Of a DNA stretch of 64,000 bases, positions 18,685-26,876 are shown piece after piece (the first letter of the stretch is position 1; every line of letters starts with the position of its first letter). The DNA comes from Rikenellaceae bacterium (GTDB lineage: Bacteria; Bacteroidota; Bacteroidia; Bacteroidales; Rikenellaceae), in assembly GCA_015060045.1 (NCBI GenBank), contig SUZH01000001.1, forward strand, positions 1 to 64,000. Reading direction: 5' to 3'. Both the position numbers and the translations under genes were made by a program. Below the pieces are notes generated by a model, which saw nothing but the letters and a program-made list of their open reading frames with translations, made no database searches and was not told the origin of the DNA.

Positions 18685-19965
18685 TTATTCTACTTCAAGT
18701 ACATAAACGGGGGTCGGTTCGCCCTTCACCGTGCGCTCGCCATCGCCCTGGTGCGTCTCCTGCACAAAAAGATGCAGCTTGCGTCGGGCCTTCCATAGCT
18801 CCGCATCGTGGCTCGGCTCCCAGGCATCGACCGTAAAGTCGGTCAGATCCTTTGCGTGCCACTTGCCTTTGCGGATGTTTTTTGTGTAATACATCGAGAC
18901 CTTGCTGCCCCGCTCCGCATCGCGGAAGAGGTAGTAGCCCCGCTTTTTATGCACCACCATGCGGGGACGGGCGATGGGGATCATCTTCGTGCCGCCGCCC
19001 TTGAGCGAGAAGGAGCTCTTGCGGTCGGAGATTTGCTGGCTTTGCCACTGCGCGCCATCGTGCCATACCAGCCGATATTGCGGCACCTCGCTATCCGCAT
19101 CGCGCCAATAGGTGGCAATGTAGGGATTGCCCGCGGCATCGGCACTCATGCTCGTTTGGTTGATCAACTCGCTGTTTTGGGGGATACGGCAGGCATACTC
19201 CGCATTGGCTTGGCGAATGGGCAGTGTGTATTGTTCGCCCGTTGTTTTGTGCCACGTCTTGCCGCCATCCGTCGAACGGGCGTAGCAAAGGTCGTGATTG
19301 GTCTCCACGAGCCATGTCTCGCGCCATACCCACGAGAGGTGGATCGTCCCTGCAGCATCGACGTAGAGTTGCCAATAGGCGTTGCGTTGGTTCTCCCCGT
19401 CGATCAGGACATCTTGCACGCGCTCCCAACGTGCCTCCGAGCAGGAATAGCGGTTCAGTACGAGGTTACCGCGCCCCGACGCACCCGAACGATAGGCAAA
19501 CAGCAGATCGCCGTTTGCCAAGCGGTAAAATTCGGGGTAAGTGACATCCTGCTCGTCGCGCCCCACCATCGGCACTTTGTCGCCCAAGGTGAGTGAGTGG
19601 GGTGCTACGCTGCGACAATAGTTGAGCGGATGGCCGTGGTGGTCAAAGGCCACATGCAGGTAGCCAGCGCCATCGACCATCAGGCTGATGCCGTTGTGGG
19701 CATCGCGTACATTCCCGCGATATTGGCTGCGTGAGAGCCTCCACTCCTCACTCCCCAACGCCCGACATCCGACCACCATCCACCCCTCGGCATCGTAGTA
19801 GGCGACGTATTGTCTCCCGTCAGCCGATGCGAGCGAGCTGTTGCGAAAAATCGTCGTATTGACCGATGTGCTGCTATACCCCTCTCCGACTTCGATGAGG
19901 CGTTGGGCCTGCAGGGGTAAGATAATCACCCCGCAAAGTAGCAGGAAAAGGATGTTTTTTTTCAT
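18685..19965 (-). CDS. BNR_4-family beta-propeller protein (possible polysaccharide lyase)
   Basis: A 426-residue exported protein (signal MKKNILFLLLCGVIILPLQAQ). Repeated blade patterns such as NTTIFRNSSLASADGRQYVAYYD, DAHNGISLMVDGAGYLHVAFDHHGHPLNYCRS, SADAAGNPYIATYWRD and ARPRMVVHKKRGYYLFRD match the BNR_4 family. PL24 and PL25 ulvan lyases belong to this kind of propeller and use histidine/tyrosine/arginine residues; the DAHNG...HHGHPL stretch resembles their active-site region. With a GH105 enzyme next door, a lyase that makes unsaturated uronyl ends is attractive but unproven; a sialidase-like fold with another role is possible. First gene of a two-gene unit with GH105-DUF2264. Confidence 0.75.
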   Translation of the reverse strand: MKKNILFLLLCGVIILPLQAQRLIEVGEGYSSTSVNTTIFRNSSLASADGRQYVAYYDAEGWMVVGCRALGSEEWRLSRSQYRGNVRDAHNGISLMVDGAGYLHVAFDHHGHPLNYCRSVAPHSLTLGDKVPMVGRDEQDVTYPEFYRLANGDLLFAYRSGASGRGNLVLNRYSCSEARWERVQDVLIDGENQRNAYWQLYVDAAGTIHLSWVWRETWLVETNHDLCYARSTDGGKTWHKTTGEQYTLPIRQANAEYACRIPQNSELINQTSMSADAAGNPYIATYWRDADSEVPQYRLVWHDGAQWQSQQISDRKSSFSLKGGGTKMIPIARPRMVVHKKRGYYLFRDAERGSKVSMYYTKNIRKGKWHAKDLTDFTVDAWEPSHDAELWKARRKLHLFVQETHQGDGERTVKGEPTPVYVLEVE

Positions 19966-20088
19966 GGAAGATGGGGTTTGTTATACAAATATAAAAATCT
20001 CTGCGCAAAAATCCCAGCCATACGCCCGGAAAACTTTCTTTTGAATCATATTGTCGGCCCCGACCGAAGGCTACTCGTTCCGTCGGTT

Positions 20089-20119
20089 TTTGGAGTTTCA
20101 TAGTTTTTTACTACATTTG
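20089..20119 (+). promoter_or_regulatory. Promoter of the TPR regulator gene
   Basis: -33 TTTG (20089-20092), 19-nt spacer, -7 TACATTTG (20112-20119). It decides the start of the downstream gene: any start codon before about 20124 would lie upstream of the transcript. Confidence 0.78.
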
Positions 20120-20140
20120 TCAAAATGGACCTTTCGAATC

Positions 20141-21892
20141 GTGGTGCTACGACTGATCTCATACCTGCTTGTTGTGTTGGCGACTGCGGCATGCAGTCGC
20201 TCCGAGGAGCTATTGATGCTCGATCGGGCCGATCAGCTGATGCTGGAGCGACCCGATAGCGCCCTGACGATTTTGCAGCAGATTCCCCGACAGAAGCTGA
20301 CCGCCGAATCTTCTCAAGCGCGTTTTGCTGTGCTGATGTCTCAGGCGATGGATAAAAATCGCATCGATTCCGACAACGACAGCCTGATTCGTCAGGCAAT
20401 CCGCTATTATGGTCCTCGTCGCGATCAAGATGATTACCGCGCCCGTGCCTTCTACTATGCGGGGCGAGTCTATCAGCATGCCGGGCGGATCAACGAAGCG
20501 ATGAGGTGCTATATCCAGGCGGAGTATTCGGCCGCCGAGACTTCGGACTCCTTCATGAAGGGGTTGATCGCCACGTCGTTGGGCCGTTTGTACCGCAAAC
20601 AACACTACTATACCTCCTCCTCGGAGTGTTTCGAGGAGGCTGTACGCCATTTCGAGCAGATTGGTCATCGTCCGTATGTGCTCCAAACAACCATGGCTGC
20701 ATCGGCAGATCTCTACCGCATGGGGGATACGGTGCGCTCACGGCCCTATTTTGTGCGCTCGATGCAGTTGGCCGAGGAGCTGCAGGATACCACGGCGCTC
20801 ATCTACCTGGCCGGTGCGGCGGCAACCCATGCGATAGATTGTGGCGAGTATGATCGTGCGTTGGAAACTTTGATGGAGGCTTCGAATCGCTATGCAGGAG
20901 GAGAGATCCCAAGCGATTATTACCTCTCTTTGGGAAAGATTTTCCAACAGCGCAATGAGGTTGATACGGCTGCCCACTTCTTGGCGCTCCGCTTGAAAAA
21001 TAACGATGAGCAGCTGCGCCGCGAGCAACTCTACGACCAGAGTCGCGGTCATTGGTTGCTCGAAAACGAGGATACGGCCGGTGAATTTTTTGCCGCCATG
21101 GAGGACTATCCGCGAGCCTACAACCGTAAAAATCGTGCCCTGCGTACCCTCGACTCGATCTATCGGGCCGAGAAACAATCGCTTATCCCCGATATGCGAG
21201 CCAGCTTCCGACGCCATCTGCTCGAGGAGCAGAATCACGCTTTACGTATCCATGTCGCCTTGCAGTGGCTCTTGGCCGTTGTGTTGTGCGTGGCGTTCCT
21301 CTTCTTGTTCTTATGGTTGCAGACGCGTCGTCAACGGCTGATTTTGTTGCAGCGACAGGCCATCTCGAATTATCGTGAGTCGATTTCGCGTTTGAAAGAT
21401 GCCTATATGGATCAGCAGATGAAGCCCGAAAAGGGCATTGATCCCGAGTTGGTGGATCGACGCGTCGCCTTCCTGCGCCAATTTCTCGATATGGCGGTGG
21501 TCTATAGCGGACATAAGGAGGAGCAGTTCTATCGCAAGGTAAGTGCGCTCTTTTCGGTGTCGGAGGGGGAGAGTGCCCAATGGATCTTCGAGGATATCCT
21601 CAATATGCGTGAGCCGCATGTGGTCGATTACCTGCGTACGCGCTATCCGCAGTTGACCGACCGCGAGGTGCTGATCTATTGCATGATCTGCTGCGACCTT
21701 TCGAACTCGGCCATCAGCCTGCTACTGGACATTAGCACCAAGACCTATTACAACCTGCGAAACATCTTGCGCGGGAAACTTGACCTGACAAATAACGGAC
21801 TGACCTTCTCGGACCATTTCGAAATGATGCGCCAAGAAATGGCCGCTCAAAAACACACTCAGAAAGGGCCGGAAATACAAAAAGGCAATTAA
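20141..21892 (+). CDS. TPR-repeat membrane regulator with C-terminal helix-turn-helix
   Basis: The frame is open from 20051, but the promoter at 20089-20119 excludes those starts and no ATG occurs before residue ~56. GTG 20141 or 20144 gives a short signal VVLRLISYLLVVLATAAC with a lipobox-like cysteine. Then come tetratricopeptide repeats (for example RAFYYAGRVYQHAGRINEAMRCYIQAE, LGRLYRKQHYYTSSSECFEEAVRHFEQIG) in the periplasm, one membrane segment (WLLAVVLCVAFLFLFLWLQ), a coiled stretch and a cytoplasmic end with YPQLTDREVLIYCMICCDLSNSAISLLLDIS, resembling LuxR-type helix-turn-helix domains. Many Bacteroidetes have such one-protein regulators beside polysaccharide loci. It diverges from the BNR_4/GH105 genes and may control them; that is inference. 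Confidence 0.72.
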   Translation: MVLRLISYLLVVLATAACSRSEELLMLDRADQLMLERPDSALTILQQIPRQKLTAESSQARFAVLMSQAMDKNRIDSDNDSLIRQAIRYYGPRRDQDDYRARAFYYAGRVYQHAGRINEAMRCYIQAEYSAAETSDSFMKGLIATSLGRLYRKQHYYTSSSECFEEAVRHFEQIGHRPYVLQTTMAASADLYRMGDTVRSRPYFVRSMQLAEELQDTTALIYLAGAAATHAIDCGEYDRALETLMEASNRYAGGEIPSDYYLSLGKIFQQRNEVDTAAHFLALRLKNNDEQLRREQLYDQSRGHWLLENEDTAGEFFAAMEDYPRAYNRKNRALRTLDSIYRAEKQSLIPDMRASFRRHLLEEQNHALRIHVALQWLLAVVLCVAFLFLFLWLQTRRQRLILLQRQAISNYRESISRLKDAYMDQQMKPEKGIDPELVDRRVAFLRQFLDMAVVYSGHKEEQFYRKVSALFSVSEGESAQWIFEDILNMREPHVVDYLRTRYPQLTDREVLIYCMICCDLSNSAISLLLDISTKTYYNLRNILRGKLDLTNNGLTFSDHFEMMRQEMAAQKHTQKGPEIQKGN

Positions 21893-22082
21893 AAAAATAT
21901 AATAAACAGATTTACAACATCTTTTGATTTTAAATCGGGATATACCATTCCTCGGTTTTTTGCTCAAGATTTGTTATTTTTGTATTATCAATGTGTGACG
22001 CGGTTGATCTCGTTTCCAACCTGCAGTATCGGATCTCTTCCTATAAACCGATACAAGGTGACATTTTGATGGATTGTGTGAC

Positions 22083-22119
22083 TCGTCGGGGCCTGAATAG
22101 GCTCCGACGAAATTTTTTT
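22083..22119 (+). terminator. Terminator downstream of the TPR regulator
   Basis: TCGTCGG (22083-22089) and GCC pair with GGC and CCGACGA (22104-22110), with a 6-nt loop and T7 after. Ends the plus-strand transcript. Confidence 0.85.
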
Positions 22120-22153
22120 GCGGGGTGGTACGGTGGTGCGTACGATGCCCCCC

Positions 22154-22189
22154 AAAAAAAGCGGGGCTCGACATGCGTCGAACCCCCGC
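22154..22189 (-). terminator. TlpA gene terminator
   Basis: GCGGGG...TCGA (22161 on) pairs with TCGA...CCCCGC (to 22189). A run of seven A (22154-22160) becomes the U-tract on the minus strand. It lies 19 nt after the TlpA stop. Confidence 0.83.
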
Positions 22190-22207
22190 TTTGTGTGTAG
22201 TGTTTGG

Positions 22208-23296
22208 CTACTCGGCCATCACCTCGGCGATCTTCTTGCCGATCTCCTCGCCACGAATACCGCGGGCTACGATCGTGCCATCGGGGCCGAAGAGGATGAT
22301 CTCCGGAATGCCGTAGATACCGTACAGATCGGTCGGAATCTTCTGTGCATCGAAGATGACGGGCCACGAAATGGGCAGCTCCGTGAGTGCCTTCTCCGTG
22401 TCGGGACGCTCATCCCATACGGCAACACCTACGATCTCGAACTTCTCGCCTTTGTACTGCTTGTAGACATTGGCCAGATTGGGCATCTCACCGCGGCAGG
22501 GACCGCACCACGAGGCCCAGAAGTCTACCAGGACATACTTGCCCTTACCTACGTAGTCCGAGAGCTTGGCGGGCGTACCGTCTGCGTTACCCTTCTCGAT
22601 CGTGAAATCGACAAACATCTTGCCCTCCGAGGTGTTCTTGACAGCCTCGCAACGAGCCTTCTCCTTCACGACATTGGGGGCGTTCTTCACAGCCTCACCG
22701 GCAATCGAGTAGAGCGAATCGAACTTCACAGCGTCATAATTCGAGAGGCTGAGCATCGCCGTGGCACCCAGAATATCATCTTTGTGGGCAGCGAAGAGTT
22801 CCTGATCGAGCTGCTCGGAGGCGGCGCTGTAGACTTCACGCAGTTTCTTGGTCTCGGCTGCGCGATCCTCGTCCGAGAGCTCTTTGTTCTGGCGCAGAGC
22901 CATATAGCCCTCACGGTAGGTGTTGTAAACCTCGTTCGACTGCTTGGTGTAAGCGGCATAGGCCTCATTGAGCGGCGTACCCGATACCGTGCTGGTCGAG
23001 CGATCAACGATCTCCATGTTAATCTGACCCGGCTCGAGAACAACCTGCGCACGTACGCGGCTCTTCTCCTGCTGGATCTGTACGCGAGCCATTGTCGGGG
23101 TCTCTACGTCGCCTGTGAATGCGAAGGCGTTGTTCTCAACGGCGGTCGAGTCTTGGGCCTCGCCATTAATATATAGGTAAGCCGTAGCACCGTTGTAGGT
23201 CGAGTCTACGACCGAACCTTGGAGCGTGTAGCTCGTGTTTGCGCCGCACGAAGCGAAGAGGGCGGCGGTCATTAGCATTGCAATGTTACGTTTCAT
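22208..23296 (-). CDS. TlpA-family thioredoxin lipoprotein with an N-terminal DUF4369-like domain
   Basis: A 362-residue lipoprotein (lipobox LFASC, C17). Residues about 22-115 look like the DUF4369 beta domain common in Bacteroidales TlpA proteins (YTLQGSVVDSTYNGATAYLYI, FTGDVETPTMARVQI). A helical linker (about 115-215) leads to a thioredoxin domain with DFWASWCGPCRGEMPNL (active site C264-G-P-C267) and the cis-proline YGIYGIPEIILFGPDG. It is an envelope thiol-disulfide reductase. It is divergent from SusC2-SusD2 and the DsbD-alpha lipoprotein, with overlapping promoters (23368-23412), so the four genes are probably used together. A tract of nine C residues lies 8 nt upstream of the ATG in its mRNA leader. 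Confidence 0.9.
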   Translation of the reverse strand: MKRNIAMLMTAALFASCGANTSYTLQGSVVDSTYNGATAYLYINGEAQDSTAVENNAFAFTGDVETPTMARVQIQQEKSRVRAQVVLEPGQINMEIVDRSTSTVSGTPLNEAYAAYTKQSNEVYNTYREGYMALRQNKELSDEDRAAETKKLREVYSAASEQLDQELFAAHKDDILGATAMLSLSNYDAVKFDSLYSIAGEAVKNAPNVVKEKARCEAVKNTSEGKMFVDFTIEKGNADGTPAKLSDYVGKGKYVLVDFWASWCGPCRGEMPNLANVYKQYKGEKFEIVGVAVWDERPDTEKALTELPISWPVIFDAQKIPTDLYGIYGIPEIILFGPDGTIVARGIRGEEIGKKIAEVMAE

Positions 23297-23304
23297 AAGT
23301 ACAA

Positions 23305-23313
23305 GGGGGGGGG
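23305..23313. repeat. G9 homopolymer in the TlpA leader
   Basis: Nine consecutive G on the plus strand (nine C in the TlpA mRNA), 8 nt upstream of the TlpA start codon. Tracts of this length are prone to slippage during replication and are placed where they could alter translation initiation. A second G9 lies at 30828-30836. Confidence 0.9.
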
Positions 23314-23355
23314 TAAAATTACAATATGTAATTAAAATTAAAAAATGAGTCTTTG

Positions 23356-23570
23356 TGTGTCAAATCGTTTGGAACTCAAGACAAAAATACTTATTTTGCC
23401 GAGGAAAACAAACACAATCATCAATTTTTTTAACCTTTTAAAACACACAAATTCTTTTTTTCTGGCAAGAAAGAATCAGATGCACTTTTATCTCTAAAAT
23501 GGAACGATGACCATGCCGGTAGGATGGCTCGGTCCGCCCCACTCATCGGGGTACATGTGTCAAATCGTTT
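23356..23570 (+). repeat. 15-bp direct repeat 200 bp apart upstream of susC2
   Basis: TGTGTCAAATCGTTT occurs at 23356-23370 (overlapping the candidate susC2 -33) and again at 23556-23570, 41 nt before the susC2 ATG. The spacing is exactly 200 bp. Binding sites for a regulator or a small duplication are both possible. Confidence 0.6.
23368..23412. promoter_or_regulatory. Overlapping divergent promoters for TlpA (-) and SusC2 (+)
   Basis: Minus strand: -33 TTTG (23409-23412), 19-nt spacer, -7 TATTTTTG (23382-23389), for TlpA. Plus strand: -33 TTTG (23368-23371), 19-nt spacer, -7 TTATTTTG (23391-23398, one mismatch), for SusC2. The two promoters interleave within 45 bp, so polymerase on one would block the other. 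The rest of the gene-free stretch 23297-23611 is AT-rich leader except for a GC-rich block at about 23505-23555. Confidence 0.65.
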
Positions 23571-23611
23571 TTACTTTTTTATTGAGTGATTCACACAAAC
23601 CACCAAAACTT

Positions 23612-26600
23612 ATGAAGAAACTGTACACAGCAGCAATGCTCGTAGTTATGTGTCTCTTCTCCTTCTCGGCTTACGCCCAGCAGAAGGAGGTGACCGGTAA
23701 GGTATCGGATGCCAATGGTGATCCGTTGGCCGGTGTGACGGTAATCGTCAAGGGCACCAATCGCGGTACCACTACAGATGCAAAAGGAAATTATCAAATT
23801 AAAGTCGACGCCAAAGACGCGCTGACCTTCAGCTATATCGGTTATGCCGATTATGAGGAGAACGTAGGTGCGAAGACCCACATGAATGTAGCCATGAGCG
23901 AGGCCTCGGAGCAGCTCGAGCAGGTTGTGGTAACGGGTTACCAGACCATCTCGAAGGAGCGTGCTACGGGTTCGTTCGATATTATTTCGGCTGCCCAGAT
24001 TGAGAAGCCCACCGGTAACATCGCATCGCGCCTGATCGGTGCCGCTGCCGGTCTCGTGGCTTCGCAGGATGCCTATGGTAATCCTACGTTCGAGATTCGT
24101 GGTCGCACGAAACTGACCGTGGACCCCGATGATGTACAGCCGCTTTTGGTTGTCGATGGTTTTGCTATCGAGGGCGGCTTTGAGTCGATCAACCCCAATG
24201 ACGTTGAGTCGGTTACGGTGCTGAAGGATGCCGCTGCCGCTTCGATCTGGGGTGCCAAGTCGGCCAACGGTGTAATCGTTATCACGACCAAGAACGCCAA
24301 GCGTGAGGGCGACGGGACGACCGTAACGGTTGATTACTCGGGTCACCTCAAGGTGTCGCCGAAGATGGATCTGGACTACTATCTGAACCGTGCTTCGACG
24401 AACGACGTAATTGACTATGAGGTAAATAACTTCTACAAGTGGGACTCGTCGCTGTGGTACATCGACCCCTATTCGGGTGCCGACTACTACGACGGTACGT
24501 CGAGTGTTTACAAACTCCTGAATGCCCATCGTCTGGGTCAGATCTCGGAGGCCGAGATGAACGCCGGTATTGCCAAGTATCGCCAGCTTGACAACACGGA
24601 TCAGCTGAAGGAGTACTTCCTCCAGAACCCGATCGTGCACCAGGAGAACGTAGCCGTAAATATCGCTACCGACCGTTCGCGCACGATGATTTCGGCCCTC
24701 TATCAGAACGATCGCAAGCACTACAAGACGCAGAACAGCGAGAAGTACATGGTTTCGTTCCGCAACCAGACGAAGCTCTTCAAGTGGTTGGATCTGAACC
24801 TGAACGGTCAGTATAGCCGTACGGCTTCGTCGAACAACGTCGATACGAACGCCTTCGATTATGCTCCTTACGAGATGATTACCGATGCCAACGGCGATTA
24901 TATCAAGTATGACCAGGTGAGCCTCGACTACGTCGATAAGTTCGTGCCGAAGGGTGCATTCCCCTATGAGGATTGGTCGTACAATCCGCTGCAGGAGACC
25001 CGCAACCAGAAGAAGCAGTCGTGGAGCTCGAACGCCCGCATCCAGGCCGGTTTGACGTTCAAGCTCTGGAAGGGTCTGAACATCGAGTCGCGCGTGCAGT
25101 ATGAGCTGCAGGAGGGTCGCACGAAGGACTACTACACGGAGGATAGCTACTATGTTCGCAGCACGGTCAACATGGCATCGTCGTGGGATAAGGCTACCAA
25201 TAAGGTGACGCCGAACCTCCCGGTGGGCGGTATGCTCGATCAGAGCCGCTCGCAGCGTGAGGTGATGACCATCCGTAACCAGGTGAACTTCAACCACACC
25301 TTCGCTGACAAGCACGCTGTGGCTGTGATCGCCGGTGTGGAGACCATCGACAACGTCTATCAGTCGTTCGGCAATCCGACGACCTATGGTTACAACGATG
25401 CTACGCTGAGCGTAGGTACCTTCCCCAACGGTGTTGGTGGTTCGGGCGCGCTGAAGCTCACCGACTGGCAGGGCTCGGCTCAGACGTTTGCCTATGTGAA
25501 TAAGTTTAAGTACGAAACCGACCGCTACTTCTCGGCCTTCGGTAACGCTTCGTACACCTACGATGAGAAGTACACCGTTTCGGGTTCGGTTCGTACCGAT
25601 GCTTCGAACCTCATCTCGGATGATCCGAAATACCGCTACGCTCCCTTCTGGTCGGTAGGTGCCAGCTGGCAGCTCGGTAAGGAGCAGTTCATGCAGGATG
25701 TGGATTGGGTAGACGCCCTCGGCATTCGCGTAACCTATGGTTACAATGGTAACGTCGATAAGACGACCTCGTTCCGCCCGCTGATTAGCATGAGTGGCGC
25801 GACGAGTGCTGCCACGAACGAGTTTACGGCTACCGTATCAAGCTACGCCAACCCGACGCTGCGTTGGGAGAAGACCCGCACGTGGGACGTGGGTGTTGAT
25901 TTCCGTCTCTTGAACGGCAAGCTCTTCGGTAAGTTGGATGTTTACAACAAGTATTCGGAGGATTTGATTGGTTCGGTTACGCTGCCCAACGTACAGGGTA
26001 ATTCGTCGATGAAGATGAATTCGGCCGAGGTATCGAACAAGGGTTTCGAGCTTGAGGTTGGTTCGGCACTGAAGATCTCGAAGAATGTATCGTGGACGGG
26101 TAATTTGGCTATTTCGTACAACAAGAATAAGATTGAGAAGCTCTCGTCGAAGCCTTCGAATGCCTATGCTTTGGTTTATTCGGGCGGTTCGTCGGCCTGG
26201 ATGGAGGGTTACGATATGAACACCTTGTGGGCCTACAAGTATGGTGGTCTGATGAATGGTGCTTCGGAGGCTAATCCCGAGATGAAGCCGACGCTCGTTG
26301 GCAAGGACGGCACGCAGCAGTTCTTCAACTCGTGGCCGGCCGGTGATGCGATGAACATTTCGTATGAGATGGGTACGCTCGTGGCTCCTTGGACGATGGC
26401 CTTCTCGACCGCATTCCAGGTTTATGACTTCGACATCTCGTTGATGGTAACGGGTAAGTTTGGCCATAAGTTCATGCGCACGGGCTTCAACTACCCGGGT
26501 ATTTCGGGTAACTCGATCCCCAACCGCTACTATCAGGATGTGCTGAATTGCGACCCGAACGAGATGATTCCTATGCCGCAGACCGAGGTGGAGACCCGTT

Positions 26601-26863
26601 ACTACTTCTGGGATCGTTTCCACCCCTACATGTCGTATCTGGCTGAGAATGCAGGCCACATCCGTCTGCAGGAGTTGAGCGTTGCTTACAACCTGCCGAA
26701 GAAGGCTGCCAAGTGGCTCGGCGTTCGCAACCTGAAGGTTTACGCACAGGCCAACAATCCCTTCTCGATCTACTTCAATGGTTACAAGGAGGATCCCGAG
26801 TTTGCATACGGCAACATGCGTCTGCAGGCATCGTACACCTTCGGTATCAAGTGTTCATTCTAA
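23612..26863 (+). CDS. SusC/RagA-family TonB-dependent transporter (locus 2)
   Basis: A 1083-residue SusC homologue. ATG 23612 is chosen because it gives a perfect signal peptide (MKKLYTAAMLVVMCLFSFSA, cleavage after YAQ); the frame is open to 23507 but that extension would bury the signal. Next come the carboxypeptidase-D-like domain (EVTGKVSDANGDPLAGVTVIVKGTNRGTTTDAKG), the TonB-box region (EQVVVTGYQTI), the plug (TVLKDAAAASIWGAKSANGVIVITTKNAK) and a barrel ending LQASYTFGIKCSF. The KDAAAASIWGAKSANG variant of the usual KDASATAIYGARGANG places it in a subgroup often linked to protein- or thiol-related loci rather than glycans; that link is from memory and weak. Followed 13 nt later by susD2. 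Confidence 0.93.
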   Translation: MKKLYTAAMLVVMCLFSFSAYAQQKEVTGKVSDANGDPLAGVTVIVKGTNRGTTTDAKGNYQIKVDAKDALTFSYIGYADYEENVGAKTHMNVAMSEASEQLEQVVVTGYQTISKERATGSFDIISAAQIEKPTGNIASRLIGAAAGLVASQDAYGNPTFEIRGRTKLTVDPDDVQPLLVVDGFAIEGGFESINPNDVESVTVLKDAAAASIWGAKSANGVIVITTKNAKREGDGTTVTVDYSGHLKVSPKMDLDYYLNRASTNDVIDYEVNNFYKWDSSLWYIDPYSGADYYDGTSSVYKLLNAHRLGQISEAEMNAGIAKYRQLDNTDQLKEYFLQNPIVHQENVAVNIATDRSRTMISALYQNDRKHYKTQNSEKYMVSFRNQTKLFKWLDLNLNGQYSRTASSNNVDTNAFDYAPYEMITDANGDYIKYDQVSLDYVDKFVPKGAFPYEDWSYNPLQETRNQKKQSWSSNARIQAGLTFKLWKGLNIESRVQYELQEGRTKDYYTEDSYYVRSTVNMASSWDKATNKVTPNLPVGGMLDQSRSQREVMTIRNQVNFNHTFADKHAVAVIAGVETIDNVYQSFGNPTTYGYNDATLSVGTFPNGVGGSGALKLTDWQGSAQTFAYVNKFKYETDRYFSAFGNASYTYDEKYTVSGSVRTDASNLISDDPKYRYAPFWSVGASWQLGKEQFMQDVDWVDALGIRVTYGYNGNVDKTTSFRPLISMSGATSAATNEFTATVSSYANPTLRWEKTRTWDVGVDFRLLNGKLFGKLDVYNKYSEDLIGSVTLPNVQGNSSMKMNSAEVSNKGFELEVGSALKISKNVSWTGNLAISYNKNKIEKLSSKPSNAYALVYSGGSSAWMEGYDMNTLWAYKYGGLMNGASEANPEMKPTLVGKDGTQQFFNSWPAGDAMNISYEMGTLVAPWTMAFSTAFQVYDFDISLMVTGKFGHKFMRTGFNYPGISGNSIPNRYYQDVLNCDPNEMIPMPQTEVETRYYFWDRFHPYMSYLAENAGHIRLQELSVAYNLPKKAAKWLGVRNLKVYAQANNPFSIYFNGYKEDPEFAYGNMRLQASYTFGIKCSF

Positions 26864-26876
26864 ATAAAGCGTTCTT

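Larger units (their letters stand above)
21893..22207. other. Gene-free stretch with a possible small RNA
   Basis: On the plus strand a -7-like box TATTTTTG (21975-21982, no good -33) is followed by a hairpin (GTATCGG 22026-22032 with CCGATAC 22048-22054) and a strong terminator at 22083-22119. This makes either a 227-nt 3' region of the TPR regulator transcript or a separate RNA of about 130 nt. The terminator of the convergent TlpA gene lies at 22154-22189. Confidence 0.4.
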
